Positions 1 through 8,363 are shown, counted from the first letter of the stretch. The stretch is 64,000 nt of DNA from Streptacidiphilus sp. ASG 303 (GCF_020991365.1 NZ_JAJLRA010000005.1:124001-188000); one strand, 5' to 3'. Numbers and translations are program-made. The notes: generated by a model not told the origin, from the sequence alone.

Positions 1-1839
1 GCTGCCCATGTTCCAGGACCGGGGCGTGTCCGCCCTGGCCTCGCGGCGGGACCGGGGGACCAGCCAGGACATGGGGACCCGGGCGGTGAAGGTGCACCAG
101 CCCTCGCCGCCGGGGGCGAAGCGCACCGGGGCGTCGTACTGGGCGGCGCCGGCCAGGCTGCGCACCCGCAGGGTGGCGCGTTCGGGGACCTCGGGGGCGA
201 GGAGCACCCCGCGCAGTTCCACGGCGTCCCCGTCGGCGCGGTGCCCGGTGATGCGGCAGCGCACGACCTCGATCCGCAGCTTGAGCCGGCCCTGGACGAA
301 GAGCGGCACGGCCCGGACATTGCGGTCCACATACCGGTACGGCGGGTGGGAGGCGCTCCCGGCGCTCCCGGCGACCATGCCGCGGTAGCGGAACAGGCCG
401 CGGCTGAGGACGCCGGCGGCGACGTCCCAGGTGCCCTCGACCCACTCGTCCCGCTTCTTCAGGCGGGAGACGTCGATCCTGGTCTCGAAACCGGACCAGT
501 CGTAGCAGTAGCGGTTCTGCCCGGAGGACTCGGTGGCCTGCGGGCGGTGGACGGTCCTCGCGGGGACCACGACCAGCCGGCCCTGCCTGCGGTTGCGCAG
601 CGCCACGGCCTTGATCGACATGCGGCGCTTGTGGACGTTGATGAAGCGGATGTACGCGGCCCCGGAGAGGTGGAGCCGGTCCCCCTCCCAGTGGGCGCCG
701 CCGAGCGAGGAGAAGAGCGAGAGGTCCTTCTCCACCCGGTACGCGCTCTTGTCCACGCCCGCCTCGCGGTCGCCGAGGAAGGGGTAGTCGAGGTAGCGGT
801 GCAGCCGGCGGCGGATCGGGGGCGGGCCGCCCTTGCGGGCGAACTCCACGACGGCGAGCAGCTCGTCGAGCTTGCCCTGGCGGACCAGCGACCACTTGAC
901 CCGCATCTCGGCGGGGAGGTCGTCGACGACGGACGGGTGGGCCTCGTCGATGAAGGCGTTGGCCGCCTCCATGAAGTACCGGCGGAACTCCTCGTCCGCG
1001 TCGGGGAGCACGTTCAGGTGGATCATCAGGTCGGACCTGAGGCAGGCCTGGTCGTACCTGCGCTTGTGCTCCAGGTGGGTCCCGCCGCCGAACTCCGCCA
1101 GGAAGCGGCTGACGGAGCGGACCGCGGCCACCCGGTCGCGCAGGCACGGCAGCTCGTGGTGGCGCTGGGTGATGGACGGCGCGGAGCCGCCGTCGCGGCG
1201 GCGCCAGTAGTAGACGACGTCCTGGACGACGTCGACCTTGGCGGCGCGGTAGTGGGCGGTCATGTTGACCCAGGAGTCCTCGTAGAGGACGCCCTCGGGG
1301 AAGGCCAGGCCGTGGCCGTCCCAGAAGGAGCGGCGGAAGAGCTTGTTCCACACGGTGCGGTCGTAGATCAGCGCGTCGAAGCGCGTGATGTGGGTGCCGC
1401 GGCGGCTCTTCCCCAGGGGGGCCCTGTGCAGCGGGGACTGCCAGCGCCGGGTGGAGTCCATCATCTGGACGTTGCCGGAGACGAAGTCGGCGTCGGAGCC
1501 GTCCAGGGTGCGGACCAGCAGCTCGTAGGCGTACTCGGGCACGACGTCGTCGCCGTCCGCGAAGGCGAGGTACTCCGCGCGGGGGTGGGCCGCGCGGATG
1601 CCGGCGTTGCGGGCGGCGCCGGGGCCCTGCGCGGACTGCCGGAGCATCCGGAAGCGGGGGTCGCGGCGGCAGAAGTCCTCGGCGATGCGCGGGGAGGAGT
1701 CGGTGGAGCCGTCGTCCACCAGGAGCACCTCGAAGTCCTCGAAGGTCTGCCCCGCGAGGGACTCCAGGCACTCGGGGAGGTACTCCTCCACGTCCTGGAA
1801 GGGCACGACGATGCTCACACGGGGATGCACGGGCGCCAA
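1..1839 (-). CDS. Glycosyltransferase family 2, probably fused to a CDP-glycerol glycerophosphotransferase (5' part of gene)
   Basis: Only the first 613 codons are in the window; the C-terminus lies beyond base 1. The N-terminal ~230 residues are a GT-A fold family 2 glycosyltransferase: VSIVVPF near residue 8, DDGSTD at 42-47, ARNAG at 76-80 and the ADGDD metal/nucleotide motif at 94-98. The following ~380 residues match no motif I can name, but in streptomycetes this arrangement usually precedes a TagF-like CDP-glycerol:polyglycerophosphate transferase domain, so a role in wall teichoic acid or a similar surface polymer is inferred. I chose the TTG at 1839 because GGAGG sits 5 nt upstream; a GTG at 1830 is the alternative. 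The divergent LCP-family ligase gene supports a cell-wall role. Confidence 0.8.
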   Translation of the reverse strand, partial: MAPVHPRVSIVVPFQDVEEYLPECLESLAGQTFEDFEVLLVDDGSTDSSPRIAEDFCRRDPRFRMLRQSAQGPGAARNAGIRAAHPRAEYLAFADGDDVVPEYAYELLVRTLDGSDADFVSGNVQMMDSTRRWQSPLHRAPLGKSRRGTHITRFDALIYDRTVWNKLFRRSFWDGHGLAFPEGVLYEDSWVNMTAHYRAAKVDVVQDVVYYWRRRDGGSAPSITQRHHELPCLRDRVAAVRSVSRFLAEFGGGTHLEHKRRYDQACLRSDLMIHLNVLPDADEEFRRYFMEAANAFIDEAHPSVVDDLPAEMRVKWSLVRQGKLDELLAVVEFARKGGPPPIRRRLHRYLDYPFLGDREAGVDKSAYRVEKDLSLFSSLGGAHWEGDRLHLSGAAYIRFINVHKRRMSIKAVALRNRRQGRLVVVPARTVHRPQATESSGQNRYCYDWSGFETRIDVSRLKKRDEWVEGTWDVAAGVLSRGLFRYRGMVAGSAGSASHPPYRYVDRNVRAVPLFVQGRLKLRIEVVRCRITGHRADGDAVELRGVLLAPEVPERATLRVRSLAGAAQYDAPVRFAPGGEGWCTFTARVPMSWLVPRSRREARADTPRSWNMGS

Positions 1840-2436
1840 CGGGTCCTCCGGGTCTCTCTCGTCGTGGCGCCCTGCACCGGCCGGCCCACAGCCCTCTCGC
1901 TCGGGGCCGGCGAGCGGCCCCTCCGGTCACGGATGTGTCCCCCGGCCAAAAGAAAGGCAAAGGATTTGTAACCAGTTCGTGAACCATACAACGTGTTTTC
2001 CGCCGGGAGAACTCGATCTTCCGGCGGCACCTCCGTCGGGCCGGCGCCGGAGAGCGGCTTCGACCGGCGGTTTTACATGCGGGGACACCCTCCGGCGGAT
2101 GCGGGCCGCCCGACCGTCCTCGCGAAGAAGATGTGAAGGTCACGCCGTGCACAGCGGCCGTCGGCCCGGCCCCCCGGCGGGCTCCGGCCGCCGCGGACGG
2201 ACCACCCTGCGGCGGAAGGAGGGCATGCCCCTATGCTTCCCGGGGCCGCCCCGCCGCCCCGCCGCCTCCCGGAACCGCACCCGCGGCCCCCGGAGGTCCG
2301 GACCGGCGGAGGGGGCCGGCGGCAGGGGGCAGGGGGGGTCGGCGCAGTCGCCGGCCGGGGCCGCACGCCCGCAGTGCCCCCTCCGCGCCCTCCCGAACGA
2401 CCGGACCACCAGCAGCGCAAGGAGCGTGGAGACGCC
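1840..2436. other. Divergent intergenic region of a wall-polymer gene pair
   Basis: About 600 bases with no convincing gene. The stretch 1950-2010 is clearly AT-richer than its surroundings and contains GTTCGTGAAC (an inverted GTTC/GAAC pair), so it probably carries the promoter of the minus-strand glycosyltransferase. The remainder up to 2436 is very GC-rich and shows no clear -10/-35 pair for the plus-strand gene. Confidence 0.4.
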
Positions 2437-3555
2437 ATGGCACAGAGCGCCCGTGAGCACGCCGCCGAGGAGCAGGCCGCCCCGGCCGGGAACGGCGGCG
2501 CGGAGGCCGCAGGACCGGCGCCTCGGCGCCGCCGCAGGTGGCCGAAGGTCGTCGGCCTGGTCGCGGGCGTGGCCGTGCTCGCCGCCGCCGGGACGGCCTA
2601 CGGCCTGTACCGGCACCTCGACTCCAACATCCACACCGGCGTCGACCTCGGCCGGGAGCTGGGCACCGACCGCCCGGCGAAGGTGGCCGCCGCGGCCAGG
2701 GACATCCTGGTCCTGGGCTCGGACTCCCGGGCCGGCGGCAACCAGGACCTGGGCGGCGGCGACGTCGGCGGCGCCCGCTCGGACACCGCGATGGTGGTGC
2801 ACATACCCGCGGGCGGAGGCCGGGCGACCGTCGTGAGCATCCCCCGCGACACCCTGGTGACCCGCCCCTCCTGCACCGGGCGCAACGGCGCCGCGCTGCC
2901 CGCCGCGAAGCGGGTCATGTTCAACTCCGTCTACAGCCTCGCCGGGCCGGCGTGCGTGGTGAAGACGGTCGAGAAGATGTCCGGCGTGCGCATGGACCAC
3001 TACGTCGAGATCGACTTCGTGGGCTTCAAGGACCTGGTCGACACCATCGGCGGCGTCACCGTCCGTACGACGACCGCCATCGACGACCGGCACAGCGGGC
3101 TGCACCTGGCCCCCGGCACGCACCGGCTGGACGGCACCCAGGCCCTCGCCTTCGTCCGCACCCGGCACGGCATCGGCGACGGCAGCGACCTCGGGCGGAT
3201 CGGGCTGCAGCAGCAGTTCATGACGGCCCTGGTGGCCGAGGTGAAGAAGCAGGACCTGCTGGGCAGCCCGGTCAAGAGCTACAAGATGGCCGACGCCGCC
3301 ACCAAGCTGCTCACCACCGACTCCGACCTGGGGTCGCTGACCGCGCTCGCGGAGTTCGGCCGCAGTGTGAAGGGCGTCGACCCGGACACCATGGAGACGC
3401 TCATGCTGCCGGTCCGGTACGACCGGATCGACCCGAACCGGGTGGTGGCGGCCGAGCCGCAGGCGTCCGCGCTGTGGAAGGCGATCCGCGAGGACTCGCC
3501 CGTCCCGGAGTCCGCGAAGCACTCGCCCGCCGCCGGCGGCGGCGTCTCGGGGTGA
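2437..3555 (+). CDS. LytR-CpsA-Psr (LCP) family wall-polymer ligase
   Basis: A 372-residue membrane-anchored LCP protein. LCP enzymes transfer undecaprenyl-phosphate-linked glycopolymers (teichoic acids, arabinogalactan, capsule) onto peptidoglycan outside the membrane. Residues 1-35 are a basic cytoplasmic tail ending in RRRRRW, 37-58 a membrane segment, and from ~88 comes the LCP domain with DILVLGSDSR (88-97), RSDTAMVVHI, VVSIPRDTLV, the GFKDLVDTIGGV segment and FVRTRHG...DLGRIGLQQ. These carry the conserved Asp and Arg residues that bind the lipid pyrophosphate and Mg2+. The ATG at 2437 follows GGAGA; in-frame codons back to 2233 are proline-rich and were rejected. The divergent glycosyltransferase fits a shared wall-polymer role. 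Confidence 0.9.
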   Translation: MAQSAREHAAEEQAAPAGNGGAEAAGPAPRRRRRWPKVVGLVAGVAVLAAAGTAYGLYRHLDSNIHTGVDLGRELGTDRPAKVAAAARDILVLGSDSRAGGNQDLGGGDVGGARSDTAMVVHIPAGGGRATVVSIPRDTLVTRPSCTGRNGAALPAAKRVMFNSVYSLAGPACVVKTVEKMSGVRMDHYVEIDFVGFKDLVDTIGGVTVRTTTAIDDRHSGLHLAPGTHRLDGTQALAFVRTRHGIGDGSDLGRIGLQQQFMTALVAEVKKQDLLGSPVKSYKMADAATKLLTTDSDLGSLTALAEFGRSVKGVDPDTMETLMLPVRYDRIDPNRVVAAEPQASALWKAIREDSPVPESAKHSPAAGGGVSG

Positions 3556-3624
3556 CCGCCGCGCGGTGACCGCCGCGGGGTGACCGCTGCGGCCGGGCGC
3601 CCCGGACGGAACCGGCGAGGTCCC

Positions 3625-3689
3625 GGTCCGGTGCGGCCCGGGCCGGTCCGGTCCGGTGCGGTGCGGTCCGGTGCGGTCCGGTCCGGTGC
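3625..3689. repeat. GC-rich GGTCCGGTGC-type tandem repeats
   Basis: Between the LCP gene and the ZIP gene lie imperfect tandem copies of GGTCCGGTGC and the half unit GGTGC, filling most of the convergent intergenic space. No protein or RNA function is visible; it may be a slippage product. Confidence 0.6.
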
Positions 3690-3715
3690 AGCCCTGGCCG
3701 GTGAGGCCCGGCGGG

Positions 3716-4540
3716 TCACACGCCGGCGGCGGTCACCACGGCGTCGGTGGCGAAGCCCAGGAAGAGGCCCAGCAGGATCGTCCAGGTGGTGAGCTCCTTC
3801 ATGGCGGCGCGGCGGGCGACGGCCAGGAGCTCGACGACGACGTAGAGGATGGAGCCCGCGGCGAGGCCGAGGAAGGCGATGGAGAGGGTGTCGCTGACCA
3901 CGTGCTGCCCGACGAGCGTGCCGAGGAAGGTGGGCCCGCCGCCGATCAGGCCGAGCAGGGCCAGGGCCCCCCAGGAGGGCCGCTCCCCCGCGGCGGCCAG
4001 CGGGGCGACGATCCCGAAGCCCTCGGTGGCGTTGTGCAGGCCGAAGCCGATGACGAGCAGGACGGCGAGCGAGATCTCGCCCCGGGCGGCGGAGTTGCCG
4101 ATGGCCAGGCCCTCGGCGAAGTTGTGCAGGCCGATGCCGGTGGCGATCATCATGGACAGGCCGGCGGCCCGGGAGCGGACGGGGCGGGCCAGCTCGGTGG
4201 CGGCCGCGGCGCCCGGCCCCTCGGAGAGGGCCGCCGTCCGGCGCCGGGCGATCCAGCGGTCGTAGTGGACCAGGTCGGCCATCCCCGCGGCCAGGCCGGC
4301 GGCCATGACCAGGCCGTCGGTGAGGGCGGTCCCCCAGCGGTGGTCCCCGACGGCGGCGTCGACCGGCGCCCAGGCGGCGCTGAGGACGTCCCAGACCAGG
4401 AAGACCAGGATGCCGACGGCGACCCCGTTGAGGGCGGTCGCGAGGCGCGGCGCGGGGTTGCGCAGGCGTCCGATCGGCAGGCCGAGGTAGATGGTGAGGC
4501 CGGCGACGGCCCCGAGGAGGACGATCTGCGAGGAGGACAC
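3716..4540 (-). CDS. ZIP family metal transporter
   Basis: A 274-residue integral membrane protein with about eight hydrophobic segments. The two ZIP signature motifs are HNFAEG (139-144) and HNATEG (169-174), which form the binuclear metal centre in the fourth and fifth helices; length and order fit the GufA/ZupT-like bacterial group. ZIPs import Zn2+, Fe2+ or Mn2+ into the cytoplasm. The residue 100-120 loop lacks the His-rich stretch of many Zn-specific members. The GTG start at 4540 is preceded by GGAG at 5 nt. An iron-box-like site 46-62 nt upstream suggests control by an IdeR/DmdR-type repressor, so ferrous iron is a plausible substrate, although the family alone does not decide this. 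Confidence 0.9.
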   Translation of the reverse strand: MSSSQIVLLGAVAGLTIYLGLPIGRLRNPAPRLATALNGVAVGILVFLVWDVLSAAWAPVDAAVGDHRWGTALTDGLVMAAGLAAGMADLVHYDRWIARRRTAALSEGPGAAAATELARPVRSRAAGLSMMIATGIGLHNFAEGLAIGNSAARGEISLAVLLVIGFGLHNATEGFGIVAPLAAAGERPSWGALALLGLIGGGPTFLGTLVGQHVVSDTLSIAFLGLAAGSILYVVVELLAVARRAAMKELTTWTILLGLFLGFATDAVVTAAGV

Positions 4541-4585
4541 GGGGGCTCCAGCCGGGTCGGGGGGACGGCCCGCAGACGATAGAAC

Positions 4586-4602
4586 AGATGAGGCTTACCT
4601 AA
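4586..4602 (-). promoter_or_regulatory. Iron-box-like operator (IdeR/DmdR type)
   Basis: AGATGAGGCTTACCTAA matches 14 of 17 positions of the right-hand part of the actinobacterial iron-box consensus TTAGGTTAGGCTAACCTAA. It is placed just upstream of the ZIP transporter, in a rare AT-rich patch. Fe2+-dependent repression is inferred from the match, not shown. Confidence 0.6.
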
Positions 4603-4753
4603 CAAGCTACTGCGGCCGGCCCCCGGACCGGCACCCCGCCCCCTGCCCGGCCGCCTCCGGGCCGGGCCCGCCCGCCGGTGCGCCCGGCCGCCGGTCCGCC
4701 CGCAGCCGCTGTGCCCGCCGCCGGTCAGCCCGGCCGGTCAGCCGGTCAGCCGG

Positions 4754-5527
4754 TCAGCCGATCGGTGACGGCGCGGGCTGCTCCTCGCGCAGCTCCGCCG
4801 CCCGCCGGCGCTGCTGCCGGGCGGAGTGCGCGACCAGGACGGCGAGGACCGAGGCGAGGATCAGGGACGAGCCGACGGTCCCGTACCCGAGGCCGCCCTT
4901 GGCGACCGGCTTGCTGAAGAAGTCGCCCACGGTCGCGCCCAGCGGCCGGGTCAGGACGAACGCGGCCCAGAACAGCGGCGGGACCGGGATGCGGGTGGCG
5001 TACCGGGCGGCGACCACGAGCGCCAGCAGGCCGCAGATCAGCAGCGCCCCGCCCCCGTAGCCGAGGCCCGAGCTGTCGGCCAGGAAGTCGCCCAGGGAGG
5101 TGCCGAGCGTGTTGGAGAGCAGGATGGCGGTCCAGTACAGGAGCTCCCCGCGGAACGTGGCGATCCGTGTGACGTCGAAGGGGAGGCCGGAGGCCTTCCA
5201 GACGGCGAAGACCGCCGCCAGCAGCGTGACGAGGACCAGCGCGCCCCTGGCGTAGCCGAGTCCGGCGGTGCGGTTCATGAAGTCCGACATCGTGGTGCCG
5301 GCGGTGCTCGTGGAGAGGATGACGGTCCAGTACAGGGCCGGGTGCAGCCGGTCGGCCCGCAGCTGCGCGACCAGGCTCGCCAGGAAGAGGGCGACCAGGA
5401 CGACGGAGCTCACGGCGTAGCCGACGGCCAGGGTCTGGGCGAGCAGGTCGCCGCCGGTCTCGCCCAGGGTGGTCGCCGCGATCTTCATGATCCAGAAGGC
5501 CAGGGTGACCTGGGGAAGCTTGTTCAT
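4754..5527 (-). CDS. COG4705-type multi-pass membrane protein (paralogue 1)
   Basis: A 257-residue protein with about eight membrane segments; substrate and role are unknown to me. It has four internal repeats, each with the core T-x-G-[ED]-x-x-x-D-[FL]: TTLGETGGDLL, TAGTTMSDFM, TLGTSLGDFL and PLGATVGDFF. This suggests duplication of a two-helix unit bearing an acidic residue, perhaps a pore or ion-binding lattice. The ATG at 5527 gives MNKLPQVTLAFWIMKI, aligning with the downstream-encoded paralogue; an in-frame extension to 5659 is GC-biased filler. It is followed closely by the ZIP gene on the same strand, and preceded by paralogue 2. A metal-related role is only guilt by association. Confidence 0.75.
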   Translation of the reverse strand: MNKLPQVTLAFWIMKIAATTLGETGGDLLAQTLAVGYAVSSVVLVALFLASLVAQLRADRLHPALYWTVILSTSTAGTTMSDFMNRTAGLGYARGALVLVTLLAAVFAVWKASGLPFDVTRIATFRGELLYWTAILLSNTLGTSLGDFLADSSGLGYGGGALLICGLLALVVAARYATRIPVPPLFWAAFVLTRPLGATVGDFFSKPVAKGGLGYGTVGSSLILASVLAVLVAHSARQQRRRAAELREEQPAPSPIG

Positions 5528-5750
5528 GGGGGCCGATCTCTCGCGGGTCCTCGCACCTCCGCGCCATGCTTCCAGCGGGACCGGCGGGACCGGCCGCGCG
5601 CCGGCCGTGTCGGCCGCGCCGCACCCGATCGGGGGAGGCCGCCCGCCCCGCCCCGCCACCGGAGCGGGCGGGCCGGGGCGGGTGGCGGCAGCGGGAGCGG
5701 GCGGGCGGGCGGGCGGGCGGGCGGCGGGACGGCGGCGGCCCGGCCGTCGG

Positions 5751-6554
5751 CTACGGACGCGCGGCCCGCTCCTCCGGGGCCACGTCGGCGCGGGTGGCCG
5801 CCAGGCAGCCGACCAGGACGGCGATCACCGCCAGCAGGACCAGGCTGACCGGTCCGGTGCCCAGCCCGAGGCCGCCCCGGTCACGGGAGACGCCCATCCA
5901 GTCGGCGAACGAGGCCCCGAGCGGCCGGGTCAGCACGTAGGCGGCCCAGAAGGCGGCGACCCCGTTGAGGACGCGCACGCGGAAGGCGAGGGCCGGGACG
6001 GTGATCAGCGCGGCGAAGGCGATGCCGGAGGGCAGGTAGCCCAGGTGCATGGTCACCGCGGTCAGGTCGCCGGCCGCGGTGCCGAGGGCGAAGGTCGCCA
6101 TGACGGTCGCCCAGTAGAAGGACTCGCGGCGGCGGGTGCGGATGCTGTGGATCGAGAGCGTCCTCTCGCAGGCGTACCAGCCGGCGAACACCGCGGCGAG
6201 GGCGGCGGCGAAGCACACGGTGGAGACGAGGTAGGGAATGCCGAGCCCCACGTGCAGGACGTCGGCGGCCATCGTCCCGAAGACGCTGACCATGACGACG
6301 GCGGTCCAGTAGACCCATGCCGTGTAGCGGCGGGCCCGGAACTGCAGGACGAGGGAGGCGGCCAGGACGACGCCGGCGAGGCCGACGGCGGGCACCGGGC
6401 CGAGGCGGTGGGCGAGGAAGTCGGAGGCCGTCTCGCCCATTCCGGTGGTGAGGACTTTCACCACCCAGAAAAGGGCGGTGACTTCCGGGACCTTGCTCCA
6501 CGCGTGGCGCGCGGGCGCCAGGGGTGCATTCTGCTGGATCTGACCTGTCGTCAT
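5751..6554 (-). CDS. COG4705-type multi-pass membrane protein (paralogue 2)
   Basis: A 267-residue paralogue of the neighbouring 257-residue protein, with the same four-repeat plan: TGMGETASDFL, SVFGTMAADVL, ALGTAAGDLT and PLGASFADWM, and the shared stretch FWAAYVLTRPLGA near the C-terminus. It is longer at the N-terminus by a hydrophilic tail (MTTGQIQQNAPLAPA). No enzyme motif is visible. The gene pair is separated by 223 bases containing a (GGGC)n tract, so the two may be separate transcripts. The start at 6554 is next to an RNA hairpin that would hide the ribosome binding site. I cannot assign a function. Confidence 0.75.
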   Translation of the reverse strand: MTTGQIQQNAPLAPARHAWSKVPEVTALFWVVKVLTTGMGETASDFLAHRLGPVPAVGLAGVVLAASLVLQFRARRYTAWVYWTAVVMVSVFGTMAADVLHVGLGIPYLVSTVCFAAALAAVFAGWYACERTLSIHSIRTRRRESFYWATVMATFALGTAAGDLTAVTMHLGYLPSGIAFAALITVPALAFRVRVLNGVAAFWAAYVLTRPLGASFADWMGVSRDRGGLGLGTGPVSLVLLAVIAVLVGCLAATRADVAPEERAARP

Positions 6555-6557
6555 GGC

Positions 6558-6582
6558 GGAAAGGATGGCACATCCTCTTTCC
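6558..6582 (-). promoter_or_regulatory. Hairpin or operator covering the ribosome binding site of paralogue 2
   Basis: On the minus strand GGAAAGAGGATG pairs with CATCCTTTCC (10 bp, a 2-nt bulge, 3-nt loop), ending 3 nt before the ATG. The AGGA that should bind the ribosome is inside the stem. It could be a translational switch, or simply a DNA palindrome bound by a repressor. Confidence 0.4.
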
Positions 6583-6735
6583 CGCCCCTGACGGGGTCCC
6601 GCCCGCCGTATTTCCGTTTCCGGTACGGGGAATGGCCGCTCCGGCGCGCGGAATTACCGTTTCCGGGAACACCGGTGCCACGGCACGGCGGAGCCCGGGT
6701 CCCGCCGGATGCGGGGGACGACACCGGCACTCTAT

Positions 6736-6755
6736 CGTCTACAACTCTGTAGACG
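6736..6755. promoter_or_regulatory. Perfect inverted repeat CGTCTACA-N4-TGTAGACG
   Basis: Eight-base arms separated by ACTC, in a locally AT-richer patch 180 bases upstream of the membrane-protein gene. The TACA...TGTA core recalls BlaI/MecI/CopY-type operators, but the usual spacer in that family is 2 nt, not 4. No such regulator gene is in the window. Confidence 0.5.
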
Positions 6756-7234
6756 CCAGAGGGCGGGGGCGGCCTTCCACCCCCACCCGTCCACGGCGGC
6801 GGGCCCGGCGAAGCCCCGGGTCGACACGGGGGCCAGGAGCAGCGGGCGAGCGGGCGCCGACGCGACCCCGCCACCAGGGAGAACGCCACCCTGCAGAAGG
6901 ACGCCACCCTGCGGCGGGCCCACCGGCCCACCGTATGCGCCCTCCGCACGGCCGGGCGGCGCCCGTGCGGCATGCGACGGGGGGCGACCCGCCCTATCCG
7001 CCCTGGGCACTCCGGACACCCGCCCGGCAGGCTGCGACCGGAGGAGAACCGCCCCCGCGCGACGACGACCGGAACGAAGGCCCCTCCCCGGCATCCCGGA
7101 GAAGCGGACCCCGGGCCCGCCCTCAGCGGCACACCGCGGCCCCGCGCCCGGCCACGAAGGACGAAAAGGCAAAATCTCCAGCCGACCGGCCTCAAGTGCC
7201 CCCGACGAGCGGAGGGCACCCGAACGACGAACAC

Positions 7235-7253
7235 TTGAAGGTTAAACTTTCAA
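7235..7253 (+). promoter_or_regulatory. TTGAA(N9)TTCAA palindromic operator upstream of the methyltransferase
   Basis: TTGAAGGTTAAACTTTCAA is a 19-base imperfect palindrome, centred about 67 nt before the methyltransferase GTG/ATG region. The spacing places it over the expected promoter. MarR-family regulators of actinomycetes use similar TTGAA/TTCAA operators; the cognate regulator is not adjacent. Confidence 0.55.
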
Positions 7254-7310
7254 AGGGTACCCGAACGGCGCCGTTCGCGCGTCGTCACGACTTCCAGGAC
7301 AGGGGCGGTC

Positions 7311-8363
7311 ATGAGCGAAGAACTCGAAGGCGCGCACAACAAGGCCGAATCGGCGCAGAACGCGATGACGATGCTGGAGATGATCTCCGGGTACTGGGTC
7401 ACGCAGATCCTGCGCGCCACCGCCGAACTGTCCCTCGTGGACCACGTCACCGCCGGGGCGTCGACCGCCGAGGAGATAGCGGCACGGGAGGGAACCGACC
7501 CGGCGACCACCTACCGCCTGCTTCGCGCCGGCGCCTCCATCGGCCTCTTCGGCGACGCCGGGGACCGCCGGTTCCGTGTGACGCCGCTGGGGGGCCTGCT
7601 CCGCAAGGGGGCCCCAGGATCGCTGCGCGAGATGGCGATCGTCCAGGGCTCCCCGCTCCACTGGCAGTCCTGGGGAGTGCTTCCGGACGCCGTGCGCAAG
7701 GGCGGGACGCAGATGCAGGCCGCCCTGGGGCTCGCGGAGGGCGAGACCCAGTTCGACTACTTCGGCCGGAACCCGGAGGAAGGCGCGTACTTCGCCGCCG
7801 CCATGTCCAATGCGACAGGCGTCGTCATCGACGACGTCACCCGCATGCTGGACCTCGAGGGCGTCTCCCTCGCGATTGACGTGGGCGGCTCCACCGGCGC
7901 CCTGGTCCAGTCGCTGATGAAGACCCGTCCGGGGCTCACGGGCATGGTCCTGGACCTGCCCCACGTCATGGACAGCGCCGTCCGGGCAGCAGAGGAAGCA
8001 GGCGTTCTCGACCGGTTCAGCGCGGTTCCGGGAGACTTCTTCAAGGAGGTGCCGGCAGCCGACCTGTACCTCCTCAAGATGGTCCTGCACGACTGGGACG
8101 ACGAGCAGTGCGTGCAGATTCTCCGCAATTGCCGCGCCTCGGCGAAGCCGGGAACCCGAGGCGTCGTCATCGAGGCGGTGGTCGGCAGGATCGGCGAGCC
8201 GAGCTTCGGAGCCCTTCTGGACATGAACATGCTGGCAGGGACGACCGGGCAGGAAAGGGACTTCGACGCCTACGACGCCCTGTACGCGGCCAGTGGATGG
8301 CGGCGGACCTCGACCCTGCAGACCAGCACGCCGTGGTCCGTCCAGGAGATCGTGGCGGTCTGA
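7311..8363 (+). CDS. SAM-dependent O-methyltransferase (hydroxyindole/polyketide type)
   Basis: A 350-residue class I methyltransferase of the dimeric plant/actinomycete O-methyltransferase family used on antibiotic and flavonoid-like phenols. Residues ~20-110 form the winged-helix dimerisation domain (ATAELSLVDHV...TTYRLLRAG). The SAM fold follows: motif I AIDVGGSTGALV near 185, FSAVPGDFF near 245 and LKMVLHDWDDEQC near 265, where the His is the usual catalytic base. The ATG at 7311 lies after AGGGGCGGTC. It stands alone, without other biosynthetic genes, behind a palindromic operator. Its third-position GC is lower than its neighbours, which is compatible with acquisition. A detoxifying or self-protective methylation is one possibility. 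Confidence 0.85.
   Translation: MSEELEGAHNKAESAQNAMTMLEMISGYWVTQILRATAELSLVDHVTAGASTAEEIAAREGTDPATTYRLLRAGASIGLFGDAGDRRFRVTPLGGLLRKGAPGSLREMAIVQGSPLHWQSWGVLPDAVRKGGTQMQAALGLAEGETQFDYFGRNPEEGAYFAAAMSNATGVVIDDVTRMLDLEGVSLAIDVGGSTGALVQSLMKTRPGLTGMVLDLPHVMDSAVRAAEEAGVLDRFSAVPGDFFKEVPAADLYLLKMVLHDWDDEQCVQILRNCRASAKPGTRGVVIEAVVGRIGEPSFGALLDMNMLAGTTGQERDFDAYDALYAASGWRRTSTLQTSTPWSVQEIVAV

Larger units (their letters stand above)
6555..7310. other. Long divergent non-coding region with two palindromes
   Basis: About 750 bases between the membrane protein and the methyltransferase. It holds the start-site hairpin (6558-6582), a perfect 8-bp inverted repeat (6736-6755), a duplicated 14-base element around 6890-6910 (GACGCCACCCTGC), and a TTGAA/TTCAA palindrome (7235-7253). 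Reading frames in 6700-7240 are Pro/Arg/Gly-rich on both strands with no ribosome binding site, so I call no gene here. Confidence 0.45.

Noticed and set aside
241-1971. A 576-codon plus-strand open frame at the left edge
   Set aside because: Antisense to the glycosyltransferase with its DDGSTD and DGDD motifs; composition is Val/Gly/Ala/Glu noise.
5696-5725. (GGGC)n tract as a functional repeat
   Set aside because: Simple-sequence slippage in GC-rich DNA, with no structure or conservation that I can see.
6709-7245. Possible small gene in the region before the methyltransferase
   Set aside because: Arg/Pro/Ala-rich in all frames, no ribosome site, and overlaps palindromes.
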